Assembly (NCBI GenBank): GCA_013365365.1
Contig: JABVXU010000251.1
Coordinates: forward strand, 1-64,000
Source of the DNA: Cruorifilaria tuberocauda
Lineage: Eukaryota; Nematoda; Chromadorea; Rhabditida; Onchocercidae
Direction: 5' to 3'
Length of the DNA: 64,000 nt
The translations under genes were made by a program, and so were the position numbers. Below, piece after piece: positions 26,525 to 39,600 of this stretch. How positions within the stretch are numbered: position 1 is the first letter of the stretch; each line of letters opens with the position of its first letter. Below the pieces are notes generated by a model, which was not told where the DNA came from, ran no database searches, and worked only from the letters and a program-made list of their open reading frames with translations.

Positions 26525-28073
26525 TAATCTTTTCTCAGTTCTACTCATAGATGTATTTGTAGAAGTAATAGGCTGATGCACAGAGTAGTCTGAAAGTGAA
26601 ATAGAAAAAATCGATCTCTTAAGAACTGGTATTCAGTTTCACAGTTTTGAATAATCAATGAAAATTTGAATGGTTTGAATATTTGCAGTGACAGAAGAGA
26701 AGCATTCCTTTGCGCTAATAAAATGGCAAGTTTGTAATTTCGTTTCTTCCGCGACAATAGTCTTGTAATTTATTTATAAAACTTGGGAATTTTTATTATT
26801 CTGTTGCCTTCAGTGATTTATTCCATTTTTCATTGTAATCGAAAATTTGATATTGCATTTGTATTTCTTCATCTGATTTTATTACATTTTGTTTTCCTTC
26901 TTAGGACACTATGGCTTATTTAGATGTTCAAGGCTTTTGCAGAATGTTCTCATTTAAAAAGGATAAAATTTTCGATGTATCTTCTTGATGAAATTTATGG
27001 TTTGTCGCCCATATTACTGAAAAATGTATAGAAGTATTCAATTTTTTCTTCTTGCTTATAGCAGATTTCAATTAGTTCTTCCGATTATCGCAATTTGTTA
27101 AACAACATTTAAATTCAAGTCTTGCAATGCTATAAGTTGTTAGAATTCTGAGTAGCTGTAGTAAAAGTAACTCGATCGATTTAAATCTTTCTGCTACTTC
27201 TTCTTGTTTGTACTTATAATGAAGACTGGTAGTTCTTACTCATACTTTCTAGCATACTTTCTAACAATTACTGTTGCTACCCCGATGGGAATTTCGTTAT
27301 TTTTTTAATCCAGTTTTACTTAATCTATAAGCGAGTTCCATATATTGATACTTAAATGCTTTTTCTGTTTATCTCCTTTTTCTTAGTTTTATTTACTGCA
27401 GTTTAAATAAAGAATATAAGAATAAGATGAGGAGAAATTTTGAAGAAAGTAATGCTTGCAATCAAACTGGAAACTGCGATTTTTTTCAACAAAACAATTT
27501 TTGTTAGATGTCGAGGGAGGAAACTAACACTCATTTTAGATCGATTTATAATTGAGCAGTAAAAGATGAACTTGTAAATTTAAAATTTCGAGAGCTGGAA
27601 GAAATTCCCGAGACATACAGAAAGAATAATTATCAGGACTAGACAAATAAATGCAGTCACACATGATAGAGTGATACAAATGATTCAGATACAAGTAATA
27701 TGTTCTTATTTCAATAGTGAAGTCGATAAAGCATGATGAAATAATGAAATTACAGTGCTAATTCTTTGAATTATCGACTTAAGTACGAGGATGTGAACTT
27801 GTGAAATTTTTTTCTGAGATTGAAAAGATATGCTACTTGTGTTTCTTTGCTAGAAATATTCCGACCTGTCAATAAGATACCGAACAATGGCTATTCATGG
27901 GAAATCATCGGCGCTGTCATTTTTCCTTTTCAACTATTTCCTTTTCAAAAGTTTTCAGCTGGATCACTGCTAGCTATTTCAATCAAAAAGGCTTGAATAA
28001 TGAAAGCCTTCAGTTTCATTAGGAAAAATTGATGTAGTCATAATATTGATAATTTATTATCCGAATTTATTAA
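26525..28073. other. Intergenic region
   Basis: About 1.55 kb between two genes on the same strand, containing the 3' UTR of the methyltransferase gene and the promoter of the Roquin gene. The 70-codon minus-strand open frame at 26545-26757 shows no family motif and no good splice context; I do not call it. Nothing else is seen. Confidence 0.55.
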
Positions 28074-31000
28074 ATGGCCCCTGCAGGACAATGCTCATCA
28101 TGGTCTGATGTACTCTGCTGCCGTATTTGTTCAGAAGTAAATTTCTTTTTTTCCATTTTTCTTTTAAAATAATTGAGGAATAAATTTATCTTCTTTATAT
28201 CCTTGAGAAATCATTATTTCATTATTACATTATTACATTGAGCTTTTTAGGATTAGCAAAATTCTGGTACATTTTGATGCTTTGTGAATGTTAGAATTTT
28301 TTTTTTTTGGTAATCGTTTATTATTTCTAAAATGAATTTTAGGATAATATAAAAATTCGGCAGATACAAAAAATATGAAAATCTGATTACACCAATGCAG
28401 CCTTTATTTCATTAAAATATATTTCAGCTTTTTAGCTCCAAAAAACTGCCAATAAATCTCGCTTGCGGTCATACAATATGTCATTATTGCCTTAAGGATC
28501 TTAATACAAATAATTGCCCTCTGGATCAGGTATATCAGGAAATTTCTTTATATATACGAAATGAACCGTTCAATAAATAAGTGGAATCACGAGAAGAAAT
28601 TTGGGAACGAAATTATTTCTGATCCTTATAATTACATTTTTCTTGATTATCTGATGCATATTAAGAGCAAACATATAAATATATAACTTTTTTATTTATG
28701 AATAAGAAGTAATCTTAAATTAACGATATTCATGGATTATTTGATATTGTACTAAAATTCTTTTTATTCTTTTAATTATAACCTACTTAATATTCACTTA
28801 TTTTTCTAGACAATAATTTCTCTTCCTTTCGAAAAATTACCTCCGAATCTTGCACTGCTCTCAGTTCTATCAGAATTTATCAACAATGAATCTAGAGCTT
28901 GTCAGGAACTCTCAGAAGAATATCGACACATTGAGTCGACCCTCATCAAATTAGCCTCTTATTTACATCCTGTCGAATGCTTATTTGGTAATATTTTTGC
29001 ATTGCAAAATAAAGTATTATGCCGACAAATTTTCCTCTTTTTTCAAACTGAATTCCATGTTTATAATTTTGCATGGATGTTTCTCTCTAATTCTTGTTCA
29101 GTTTTTAGGAGGAAGTGTTTGGAGTGATGAATTAAGTAGACCAATGCAACGCAAGTTAATATCATTATTGTGTTATCAATTAATGGAATATAAGGGTCTC
29201 CAACGAGCATTAAAAACAGCACGCTCTTTGGCAGAACGTGCTCTTTCAGAATTGATCATTTATCATCGAGATAATTCTAATGCATCAGCAATTCTTTGGT
29301 CGGCTATTCGTTCTAGAGGTTGCCAGTTCTTAGGTCCAGGTAATTATTTTCAATTTAGGACTCAAATAATACATTACAGACAATCTGCAGGAAAAAAAAT
29401 GAATATTATAATAACTAATTGCTAAAAACTATCACAGCTTTCAAAATTATACTTTTAACCCTGCTATTAAACAGCTGAACAAACTGTAGACCATATATAA
29501 AAACTTTCTGGTTTTATATTTCCAGTCTCATAGAGTTAAATAATTCTAAGGAACTAGGTCTATATGATTTTAAATCTCAACAGGTTGTGGAGATTGGACT
29601 GAAGTAGAAAGTAGCAGGCTCGTTAAGACAACTATAGATATTCTTCCTGTGCGTTTTTCCGCGCTTGTTCTAATAGAAAGGATGCTTGAAAATTAAGCCT
29701 TAGTTTGATAGTCTAATATTTCAAATTTAAATTAGAAGTCTACAAGGGAGAAGATAAATAGTACGTATATTTATAGAATATAAGTTTGTTGAATTTACAT
29801 TAGATTTTGTATTTTTCCTCTCTGTCATATTATTTTGTCTATAAGATTTTATTTTAAGCAATGCAAGAAGAAGTTCTGAAGCTCATCTTATTGATACTTT
29901 CGGAAGGTACATTGATGTCTCGTAAGACATTGATATTATATATTGTGCAAGCATTACGAGAAGATTATCCACAAGTTTCAAAAACATGTATTGGCCATGT
30001 CGTGCAGTTGCTTTATCGAGCTAGTTGCTTTAATGTAGTTGCTTAGAAGCAATTTATTGATATACATATATATATACATGTTTAATAACTTTTTTCAAAC
30101 TTAGCATTTTGCACATAGCAATTCCGTCTATCCAGACTATTCAAGCTTTAACAAACCAGCTTTATAAATGATTACCGATGTACCCATTTTGGCTAAAGAT
30201 TTATTTCCGATTTTTAAAAACATCTGAGGAAGGAATGAAATAAATTGATGTTCTTTCACAGGTATTAAAACGTGAAGGTGAATCATCGCTAATGCAGTTG
30301 AAAACGCAGTTTCGTGATTATGACGCACTGCGTCGTGAGCATGATGCCCAAATTGTACAAGTAGCTTTTGAGCAAGGTTTACGTATATCACCAGACCAGT
30401 GGTCTGCTTTATTATATGGCGATCAGCAGCACAGATCTCACATGCAAAGCATCATCGATAAAGTAAATTATTTAGAGTTTCGAAATTAATTTGCTAGTTG
30501 AAAAAAGAAAGAACCAAATTTAGATCAAACGAGCTATGAATACGGCATTCTCTTGATTAATATTTTCTTGAAAATATCTGGTATTATGCATTATTGATGT
30601 TAGCAATTTTTTTACTTCCACAATGTCAAGAGACTGACAACATGTTTCTTTAGTGTTGATTTTCATTTAATTTAATTCATTTTATTATTTTTAAGCTCCA
30701 GTCAACGCAAGATTTCGAACAACAAATCAATGACTTAAAAGCAGTAATAGAACAAAGTTCTGAGCGAGAACTGCTTACCCCAACATTAGAGCATTTCGAA
30801 CGCTTCGCTACTTTTGATTATTTAAATGGTAAATTTCGAAAAGCAAGCAAATAAGCTTATCAAATGTCGATAACATAGTGGTCATTGCTGCTTTTCTTAG
30901 CTAGGTTGCTCAGAATAGTCATTTTCCAATCATAATGATCAAGACAAATTTGTGATGCATATTTGATTATGTGATGTTGCATGCTAAGCAATATTTCATT

Positions 31001-32178
31001 CGAGAACCACTATACTAGTTGAAAAAATTTTGCGATTTTATTTCAGAGTTTCCAAATTGGACATTGGTAGTACATTTGTTCGATTCGTTGTTATTTATCG
31101 TAAAAGCGTACGTTAAATTCATGCGAACGAGGTAGTGTTTAATTTTTTCTACTCACTCAGATTGTTTTATCAAATGTTGCAAAGTCAAAAATTTAGATAA
31201 CTTCTACTACTTCATTACAAATATCTTTATCATTGTTTTACAATTTCGTGTCTAGTTGTTTATTTCTTCTGCGTTAACATTTATCATGCTTTCAGGAGCA
31301 TAGACAAGATTTCTACAGCAGCAGATCCTATCATGTATCGTAGAAGAGATAGCAATTATAAAGCACGTTTTTCTCGGTATGTTGTAAGAGATTGAATTAC
31401 TTCACAAGAAAGTGATTATTCAATGATTAATGGCTAAATTTCTTGCCTTTAGGAATTTATCATATTTGACAGCCGATCACGTTTATCCGACTGATTTACG
31501 ATATACATATGAGCTTACTAAAAATGAATTTCGTGCTCCTAAGCCACAGATACAATCATATCCTGCACCTGTTGTCGTTGAGCAAGTATCCGCAGACGCT
31601 ATCACGGTAATTCCGCAACTTCAAATGGTAAAATCCTCGCTAATTTGTCCATTATCGGTTGTTGGAAATAACGGTCTTACTGAGACGGAAGAATCATCTG
31701 GTTAGTTTGCAAATTTACAGAAGTATATCTGCTACAAGCTTATTTTTTTTTCATAGTAATATTTGGCATAAATATAAAATAACTAACGAAGTAAGCGAAC
31801 GAGAGAAGATATGTAAGAAATCTGGTGATTTCATTCATTAATTCAGTTTCAATGAATATTCTTTCTTCTTAATCTTGAAACATGGAAATCCTTTTAATTT
31901 CTTATTATGAGACTGTTATTTATTTTCTAGAATTCATTACAAACAATTTATTTTTCTATTATATTTCAGTGAATCTGATTCGAAATTTAATACCATCAAT
32001 ACAATCTCCTCCGGCGTCACCACTCCCATCAGTACCATTGATGATACCAGTACTTAATTATCCCATTTCTTCACCGTTATTGCCCATAACTGCATTCATA
32101 CAAGTTACAGTTCCTGGATCTTCCGGTCTACCCGTTGTTGTGACACCAATTTTTCGAGTACCTTCATCGTCCTTATGA
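28074..32178 (+). CDS. rle-1: Roquin-family RING E3 ligase (RLE-1-like)
   Basis: Eleven exons: 28074-28136, 28428-28529, 28810-28987, 29109-29339, 29859-30034, 30262-30462, 30696-30828, 31047-31131, 31296-31376, 31453-31700, 31970-32178; 568 residues. RING (residues about 15-55): [21 protein letters not shown]. The HEPN/ROQ region follows, with [70 protein letters not shown] and [20 protein letters not shown], nearly identical to vertebrate Roquin. Known: Roquin binds stem-loop mRNA elements through ROQ and promotes mRNA decay; C. elegans RLE-1 is a ligase for DAF-16. Odd: where vertebrate Roquins have the CCCH finger, this model reads [14 protein letters not shown] with no Cys ligands. A Pro-rich tail ([19 protein letters not shown]) ends the protein. 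A skipped exon could still carry the finger, but I found none in the introns. Confidence 0.93.
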
Positions 32179-34067
32179 GTATCTCCAACTAGATTTGATT
32201 ATATTTCAAAAAGGTATTATTTTTTATTTAATTTTGTGACTACGTTATAGTAATGAACAACAGTTTATGGTATTTGGACGGAAACATCAATCAATCGATC
32301 AGTTTTTACGAACTTCATCTATTCATTCATCTTGTGTTCCTTCGATATTAAAAAATTCTTTTCTTCTCTTGAAATATCAATTCCTTCATACGAATCTTAG
32401 GTATATGCAATTTCAGTGATTTAAAGCTAATTATTTTTTTATTTTTTTGAAAAATCATTATTGTATGTTAAATTTTATTTTATTTTAGCCTGTGAACAAA
32501 TTTGTATTTTGTATTTGAGAGTACTGAAGGCAGCTGATTAGAAAATTGAAAGTATCTCTCTTTAATCTAAGACCACCGTTTTGTAAATCAATGCCACACG
32601 AATGATTATTTTGCAGGTAATTCTTTAAAAATTGATACCTGACTTTTTGTGCTATAAGCTTTATTTGTTTTCTTAAAGCTATAAGCTGGAATTGAATAAG
32701 TTTCCCTTGTTGGAAGCAGACATATTTCAGGCTGTATATCATACCATGAGTTCCTCCAATTGCCGAATTAATTTGTAGCAAATGTACAGATTTGCAAATC
32801 CATTTCGGTTTACGAATATGTTTCTTTTTACTCATCAAAGATAAACGAAGAGTTCAATAATAAATATTAAACGAAAATAAAAATTTTTGATCAAGTTGAG
32901 GAATAGAGCAGCATGCCTGACAATAATGATAATAAGTTAAGACAGTAAAAGTGGTGTCGTAATATATATATAATATGGACTATTTCCAGATTATAGGAAT
33001 TGCTTTGTTGTTATTTAAGCAATAATAACGTTGTTATTATGTTTGCTTTTTTGTGATTGATACATGTCTGTACCGGTGTTCAGGATTTTATTGGCATTAA
33101 TATAAACAGGCCTTTTTATCGTGGAAGAAAAATTCCACTTATAACACGAATAGGAGTAGTTTCTAAGTTCAAGGCGTTTCGTAATTTTTCAGTGATTTAT
33201 AATGAGATTATTTGTTATGTAGCACTCAAAAATTCTGTGTTAAAATATTTTACTTTTTTTGAAAATTTTACCTTTATATTGTTGATAGGGATCTTTAGAA
33301 TTGTTAAATAAAGCTGAGATCGTGATATTCTTATGCTGTTAACAATCCTGTTTATTGGTGATTGCTCGTATTTCATCATTTTGTCTCGAAATTATAATCA
33401 CATCATTGATTCCAGGCTAATCGTTTTTTTTAATTTCAAGCCTCTTTGAACTGTCTTTCGAGTACCTTTGATTTTAGCCGTAATATATTTTGTGGTCCAA
33501 AAAATGAATGATTTATTTTTTTATATTATATATTTTGTTTGCGATATCTGAGGATGAAACTAATGCGTTGTTAAGAATTTTTAAAGTTCTGCCATATGTA
33601 TACATTGTATTTCAGAAAAAACGAATAAAAAGCATTATCAATTTCATATCTTTTTGTTTATATCTTGATCTTGTTTAGATCACAGACATTTTTTGTTTGT
33701 TTATCTGTTAACTCCTGTTATAATTTCTTGGTAAGGATACAATGATGAGACTGATTCTATTTGTAGCATTATATATTATTTGCGTAATATAGAAGATATA
33801 GAACATAAAAGTAAAAACTAACTTTCAAATAATAGATATTTTTAGTTTTGACGTTGGAAAAAATGAAAGAATAACATCTTGTTACTGATATTCAGTCACA
33901 AATGAATCTTTGATATTACTGATGTCCTGATGTGTTACAATGATAATTTCTTACATATTACGTTTTGCGGTGAAGTATGCGAGAATATTTATGGTTTGGC
34001 TGTTGTACTTAGAATTCATGCATTGTTCTTTTCAGCATAATTTAATGTTTTAAAGGTAACACTTAAA
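32179..34067. other. Intergenic region between rle-1 and the STRAD gene
   Basis: About 1.9 kb, AT-rich, expected to hold the Roquin 3' UTR and the STRAD promoter. The only notable element is a 117-codon minus-strand open frame, described separately. A (TA)n run lies at about 32962-32973. No RNA gene is seen. Confidence 0.55.
32485..32838 (-). CDS. Doubtful single-exon open frame, 117 codons
   Basis: Starts at an ATG pair and begins MMSKKKHIRKPKWICKSV, then continues with mixed composition (for example GGTHGMIYSLKYVCFQQGK and LRLKRDTFNFLISCLQ) to a TAA. It is long for this AT-rich DNA and basic, like a ribosomal or mitochondrial protein, but I recognise no family. It has no introns, unlike nearly every other gene in the window, and it is antisense to the region just after the Roquin stop. 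It may be chance. Confidence 0.2.
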   Translation of the reverse strand: MMSKKKHIRKPKWICKSVHLLQINSAIGGTHGMIYSLKYVCFQQGKLIQFQLIALRKQIKLIAQKVRYQFLKNYLQNNHSCGIDLQNGGLRLKRDTFNFLISCLQYSQIQNTNLFTG

Positions 34068-36655
34068 ATGATGTCCTCGTTGGCCGATTTCAGTATGTGC
34101 GGAACGATAGGTAATGATTTATGAAACACGTTTGAAGACATTCATGAATAGATTTTCTTTGGATTTTAATGCTGTTACTTTTGAGTTATGTTCTTAATTG
34201 ATGTTTTATTTTTATTTACAAGGTAAGGCATGTTCCGGATTAAGCGATGTTTTTCTTTTGAAACGACTATCAGATGAAAGTCTTTTTGCTGTACGGATAT
34301 TGCCCACCGAAAAGATGGATTATGAGAAAATAAAGGTTACTTATTGTCTTTCATTTCAAAAAAAAAGAAAAATGTTGTAAAAGCACAGCTTCTTTAAGAA
34401 AGGGATCTTTATTTTTAAGATTTTGAGAAAATTCGTATACTACTAAAAGTAAGGTCGGCTAAGACTTGCAATACTGTACAGTTTGGCATTTGTACATATT
34501 TTCTATATAGAATATTCTTTTTCTTTTAATTTTTATTCATTCCAGGAAGAAGTATGGTTTCTGAAGTGGTTATCACATCCGTGTATTATTTCAGTTAATC
34601 AGATAATTTCTATAGGAAGCGATGTTTACGTCTTCTCAACTTTTTGTGATCTCTGTTTGTTTTTGGAGAATGATAATTGAATTTTAGTCCTTATTTTTTA
34701 TTTTTATTATTAAATGAGGGTTGACAACTTGCTAAAACTCTCTGGATAAATAAATATTTCCCTCTATGGGTCTTAGTTCAAAATTCCATAGATCGGAATG
34801 AATTTTAAGAGAATTCCATGTTTTTTAACTGTTTTATTGCTAAATATTAAATATGCTCTATTTGAGGCTCCAAACGTTAGAAACTTACAAATTCTATTTC
34901 GAAATAAATACTTAAATATTTCCATCTATTTTTAGGTTCAGTTTTACATGTGCTTCATAATTATTATCCATGTGGCCTGCCTGAAAAAGCCATTGCCCAA
35001 GTGCTTAAAAATGTTCTGCTGGCCGTTCAATACTTACACGATCAAAAAATTGTCCATAGTTTAGTTTTTCTTATTTTTTATGTTTTCATTCATGATAGGG
35101 TGTACATGAATTAGTTGAGTGCTTTGAGTTTTTTCATTTTCAGTTCTAGCTTGCAAACAATTTGAAATTTTTAGTTATTAGAGAAATAACTGCTAAATCT
35201 AACATGCTATAATATTATTTAGAAGTTTTGGATTCAACTATAAAAATATAAATTTTATTTCAAATATAAATAACATAAATTTTAGGTCTATAAGATGCAG
35301 TCATATTTTGCTAAATTCAACAGGTGTTGTGAAATTGACCGGCTTTCGCCATTGTGTATTTTTGCAAAATAATGAGCTAACCGGTGCTAATAATGTTCTG
35401 CATAACTTTGATGCTGAAATCTCCGACGAGCTGCTATGGTTGGCACCCGAAATACTGAGACAAGCATGTTTTGTTAACGATGAAAAACTGTAGAGAAAAG
35501 ATTCATAAGAGAAAATAGATAAATTTTAAATACATATCCTCATGCGGTATGGATTATTTAAGGATTTTCGAACTTTGAACTTATTAGATTAATGAAAAGC
35601 ATCAGTTAATTTCATAGAATGCCTAATATTGTTAGATTATATAGAATGTATGTAAAAAAATCGCAGAATGAAAATGCTACTATTTCAAAATTAATCATCT
35701 AAGACCTCTTTAGATTTCAAAGTATGATTTTTCTTTGTCGAGAATTGAAAGATCTTTGTTTTATACAAGCTGCATTAGGATCTGCACGGTTATGGTTTAT
35801 CATCTGATGTGTACAGCATTGGAATAACGATATGCGAAATGGCTAATGGTTTTCCACCTTTTTCGGATATGGATCGATTACAGGTGCCACTTTGTCAAGC
35901 TTTCTCAGCTGTTGGATTGCTTCTTTCGCTTTAAATATATTTTTTTATTATATTCGTCAGTATGTGATCCACGAGAATATTCTAGATGCTTTTCGAAAAA
36001 AGTAAAGGAACAACGCCACGATTACTGGACTGCACAACTGTTCCTGATAAAGGAGGTTTTTTTTTGAAAAATTTTTTGCTAACCATCAGCTTTACGTTGT
36101 TGCTATATTTTAACATATTATACAAGAAATTAATCTTAATTACTTTTAGAAGACAAGGAGCGTGAACAACAGTGCCGACAGCGAAGACGTTTTAGTGAAT
36201 TATTACATTCTATAACGGATAACTGCCTCAAATCATTGCCAGAAAATAGGTTATTCTCATTAATTTAAATTGAAATGGAAAAAACCAACTTTTAGAAACA
36301 GTGGACAGGTTTTTCAAATTGTCGTAGTAGAATTAAGGAGTGATTTGCAGTAGTATCCAAGTCTAATTTCCATTTGGGAAAAGAAATCAAAATAACACTA
36401 CGCTTCTTCACTCTTCATATTCTTTTAGTGACTAAAGACTTCTTTAAGAGCTAAAGTAATTGACTGTCCACATTAAAAGAGAAGATCGAATAATAACTAT
36501 TGCATAATTTGGAGAAAATACATTTCGTTCGAAGTATGTATAATTTGTTAATGATATTTTCCAGGTGGCCAGTATCAAAACTCTTGACACATCCTTTCGT
36601 GAAATCAATTAGAAAGAATCGCTCTTTCTCATCTTTGCTTCCAGATATAATGTAA
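34068..36655 (+). CDS. strd-1: STRAD-type pseudokinase
   Basis: Exons 34068-34110, 34223-34335, 34546-34654, 34936-35059, 35286-35463, 35779-35883, 35986-36055, 36150-36249, 36565-36655; 310 residues. A kinase fold with defective catalytic motifs: the glycine loop is IGKACSGLSDVF. The lysine strand is FAVRIL, so the beta-3 Lys is Arg. The catalytic loop is IVHRSIRCSHILL instead of HRDxxxxN, and DFG is replaced by LTGFRH. Family-typical segments: LLWLAPEILRQDLHGYGLSS, DVYSIGITICEMANGFPPF and MLFEKSKGTTPRLLD; the end is WPVSKLLTHPFVKSIRKN. Known: STRAD binds and activates LKB1 (PAR-4) together with MO25, and C. elegans STRD-1 works with PAR-4 and SAD kinases. Odd: exon 4 ends CCATAG without GT, and exon 5 ends before GC. 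The first Met could be 34068 or 34071. Confidence 0.85.
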
Positions 36656-39600
36656 ATTAGACCTACCGAAGGTTATTCTCTTCAACCTTTTTCTTTTTTG
36701 AAATCTTTAATAAAGTATATATCAAATTTTTTGTAAATAGTTACACTGGCAAGAGCTAACAAGATTGAATAGAAATTTGATTTTTTTAAATAATTTTAAG
36801 ATCTTTTTTAGACAGCAGTTGCCAGTAAGATTGATGCTTTGTTCGGTCACTAGTTGAATATGAATTCAGAAGAAACTCAGAGCTATCGATTTTATTAGAA
36901 AGTGAATAATCAGTTTACTTTATATTCCCTACAGATTGAAATGATTGTAGTACTCCTTAATCGAAAGTAAAAATCACTTAGAAAATTTCGAGACATAAGC
37001 GTAGTAATTAAGAATTTATGGTGCGCAATTACGCAACAATTCGGTGAGTGAAATTACTCTCTGAAGATCCAAATGAATGTGAATGAAAGAAATGTGAATA
37101 AATGAAAACTGTAAATCCCTGAAATTATTTTTAACATTCTGAATTTTGTATGCAAAGAAAAAAGTATAAACTGAATCCAATGGATTTTGAGCAAAGTTGA
37201 GCTTATTCTCATGATTGAAGAGATCACTGTGAATAACTAGATTTACTTCTAAATTAAGGAAGTCATTTACAAAAAAAATTACATTGCAACATATGAAATA
37301 ATCAAGATTTAAAAATATTCCAGTAGTGATAGAAACCTAAAATGCTGTAACATCATAAATTCACTACCTTCAAACATTTCTACAAATATCTCAGCACAGT
37401 TTCTTGTAGATTTCACAACTTCACAATTAAAAACATTTTTTAGTTTTTGAAGGACTGAAATTAAGTTGTCGCTGTAATCTTGTCAACAGTTTTCTCAAGC
37501 ACTGAACATACAGCTTTAGTTAGAAATGTAAGTATAAAATTTCCTAAGATGAATATGTCCAAATTATTATAAGTCCCCTCAAATCACGAGTAAATATAAA
37601 TTCTTGAAATTTAATCATTCTATCATTCTCTCTGTCTCTCTCTCATCTTATTCTCTCTATGTATAATCAAGCAATTTTTATGATAAATCGAATATGACAC
37701 TGATGTTATCAAAGAAGTTCACAACAACGACCGAATATAACGAATTTTATACTTTTTAGTAATTTATTCATGCTAAAAAATAGATTGTTTCATTATCAGA
37801 AACATAGGTAAGGGAATAATGAATTAAGCAATTCTTAAATTTTTAAAATTTAATCACTTTTATTAATGGAATTTCAAAAAAATTTTTTTTGAATTTCCAT
37901 CATTTTGCCTCATTCTCAATGCGTGGTTCCAAGATGGAATTAGGCTAAATTTTAATTAAATTACCAATGAGACCGCAGATATGCTGGACATTGATGTAAA
38001 TCCGTTTCCATAGCAAAATCAATCTATTTAGTTGAGAAAAGGAACAGTAGTATTCTGTAAAGTTCATAAATTTAGTATGGAAGAATTTTTGATATTAAAT
38101 TAAGGGAGATTTTAAATCCGATAAGTATACACTTAGGATATATTAGTATGATTCCTTTTTTTTAATTTCGAAATATGGAATTGAACTAATGAAGCAAAAC
38201 TTCCTTCATATTCACGTTTCAACATGAACAAGTGAAATATCTGCACAAAATTTAAGAAAGAAAAAGATTCATTCCGAAAAAGTATTCATTACTGAATTAC
38301 TGCTGATTAAAGATCTTAAAAAATTCGATTAAAATTGTTCTCAATTTATGGGAAACAATTTTAATTGAATTTTTCAAGGAAGGGACCGTAAACTAAAATA
38401 TATTAATAATTATTTAGCTAAGTTAATAATTAATATTAGCAATCGAATGAAAACTTCATTAAATGTAATAGTCTTCGCAGGTTTAAATATTAGAAATGAT
38501 AGTAGCAGAAGTACATACCAGAAGTAATGATCTCTTTTAAGCTATATTTCAATAATTTGCTACATCCTTGTTGATTGTAAATATAATATTTACTAAAATT
38601 ACACTCTCAAACGATCAACTAATCTTATTTTTTGTCTTTTATAAATGTTTTTACCTTCGATTGTTAGGTAGTTTAATTTTCTACAATTACCTTTTTTCCA
38701 TGATGTATTTTTTATTTTGCAGATTTTTGATATTTTGTGTTTCTTTATTAGTTTATGGTCCCTTTAATGAGTTTCATCAAAACTGCGGAAACATGTTTCA
38801 TCGTCGACTACCGAAATGATTAAATTTTTCTTAAATTCTGATTTCAAAAAGATTGAAAGACATATGAATAAGTAAAAATAATACCAATATCATCAGAGTA
38901 GTATATTAGTATAGTGATACTACATCATAGCAGTGATAACTTTCCATTTGGAATACTATCTTCACAATCTTTATTGTGAAAGCAAAGCCTTGTATTTAAA
39001 AAAACGTTTGGAAAATTCTTAAAATTCTAAAATCCCACGAAACGTAAATATGACAAATCGAACCAGCTAGAACAACTTATCAATGGGTCAATATGCAGAA
39101 ATCTTATATCAGCAATTATTCATCGTTCCCAATCTTTACATTCGTCCTGCTATATGATCAGGTTTCATTATAGCGATTGCACCATTAGAGCAGAGATGTA
39201 TAACGAATTCTTATACCACGTACCAATTAATCTCAACGATTTAAATAGCTGCAATGAATAAAACGTGCGGCACCCAAATAAACGTAAAATTAAGTCAAAT
39301 TCCCATTTAATTCACAAAATGCTTTCACAAACACTACTGAATTATAGGCAGCTAATGCTAAGAATCATCTATCGTAACCGAAACCTTTTAACTCAATGCA
39401 TAGCTAAAATATACTGATATTTAGTAGAAAAATATGTAGCTGATAATGCAATATATTATTAAAAGCTGTCCATTTAAGTGACTATGAATATGCAAACAAT
39501 TGCGAAAGGAGCAAAAAATATTTCATATTACATAAACAAACCAAAAATCACATATACGAATGTCGAAAAATGTTTTAAAACAATCACTGTTGTGAAAAAA

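Noticed and set aside
38568..38819. Hydrophobic 83-codon plus frame
   Set aside because: Phe/Leu/Tyr-rich composition typical of random T-rich DNA; no splice signals or recognisable motif.
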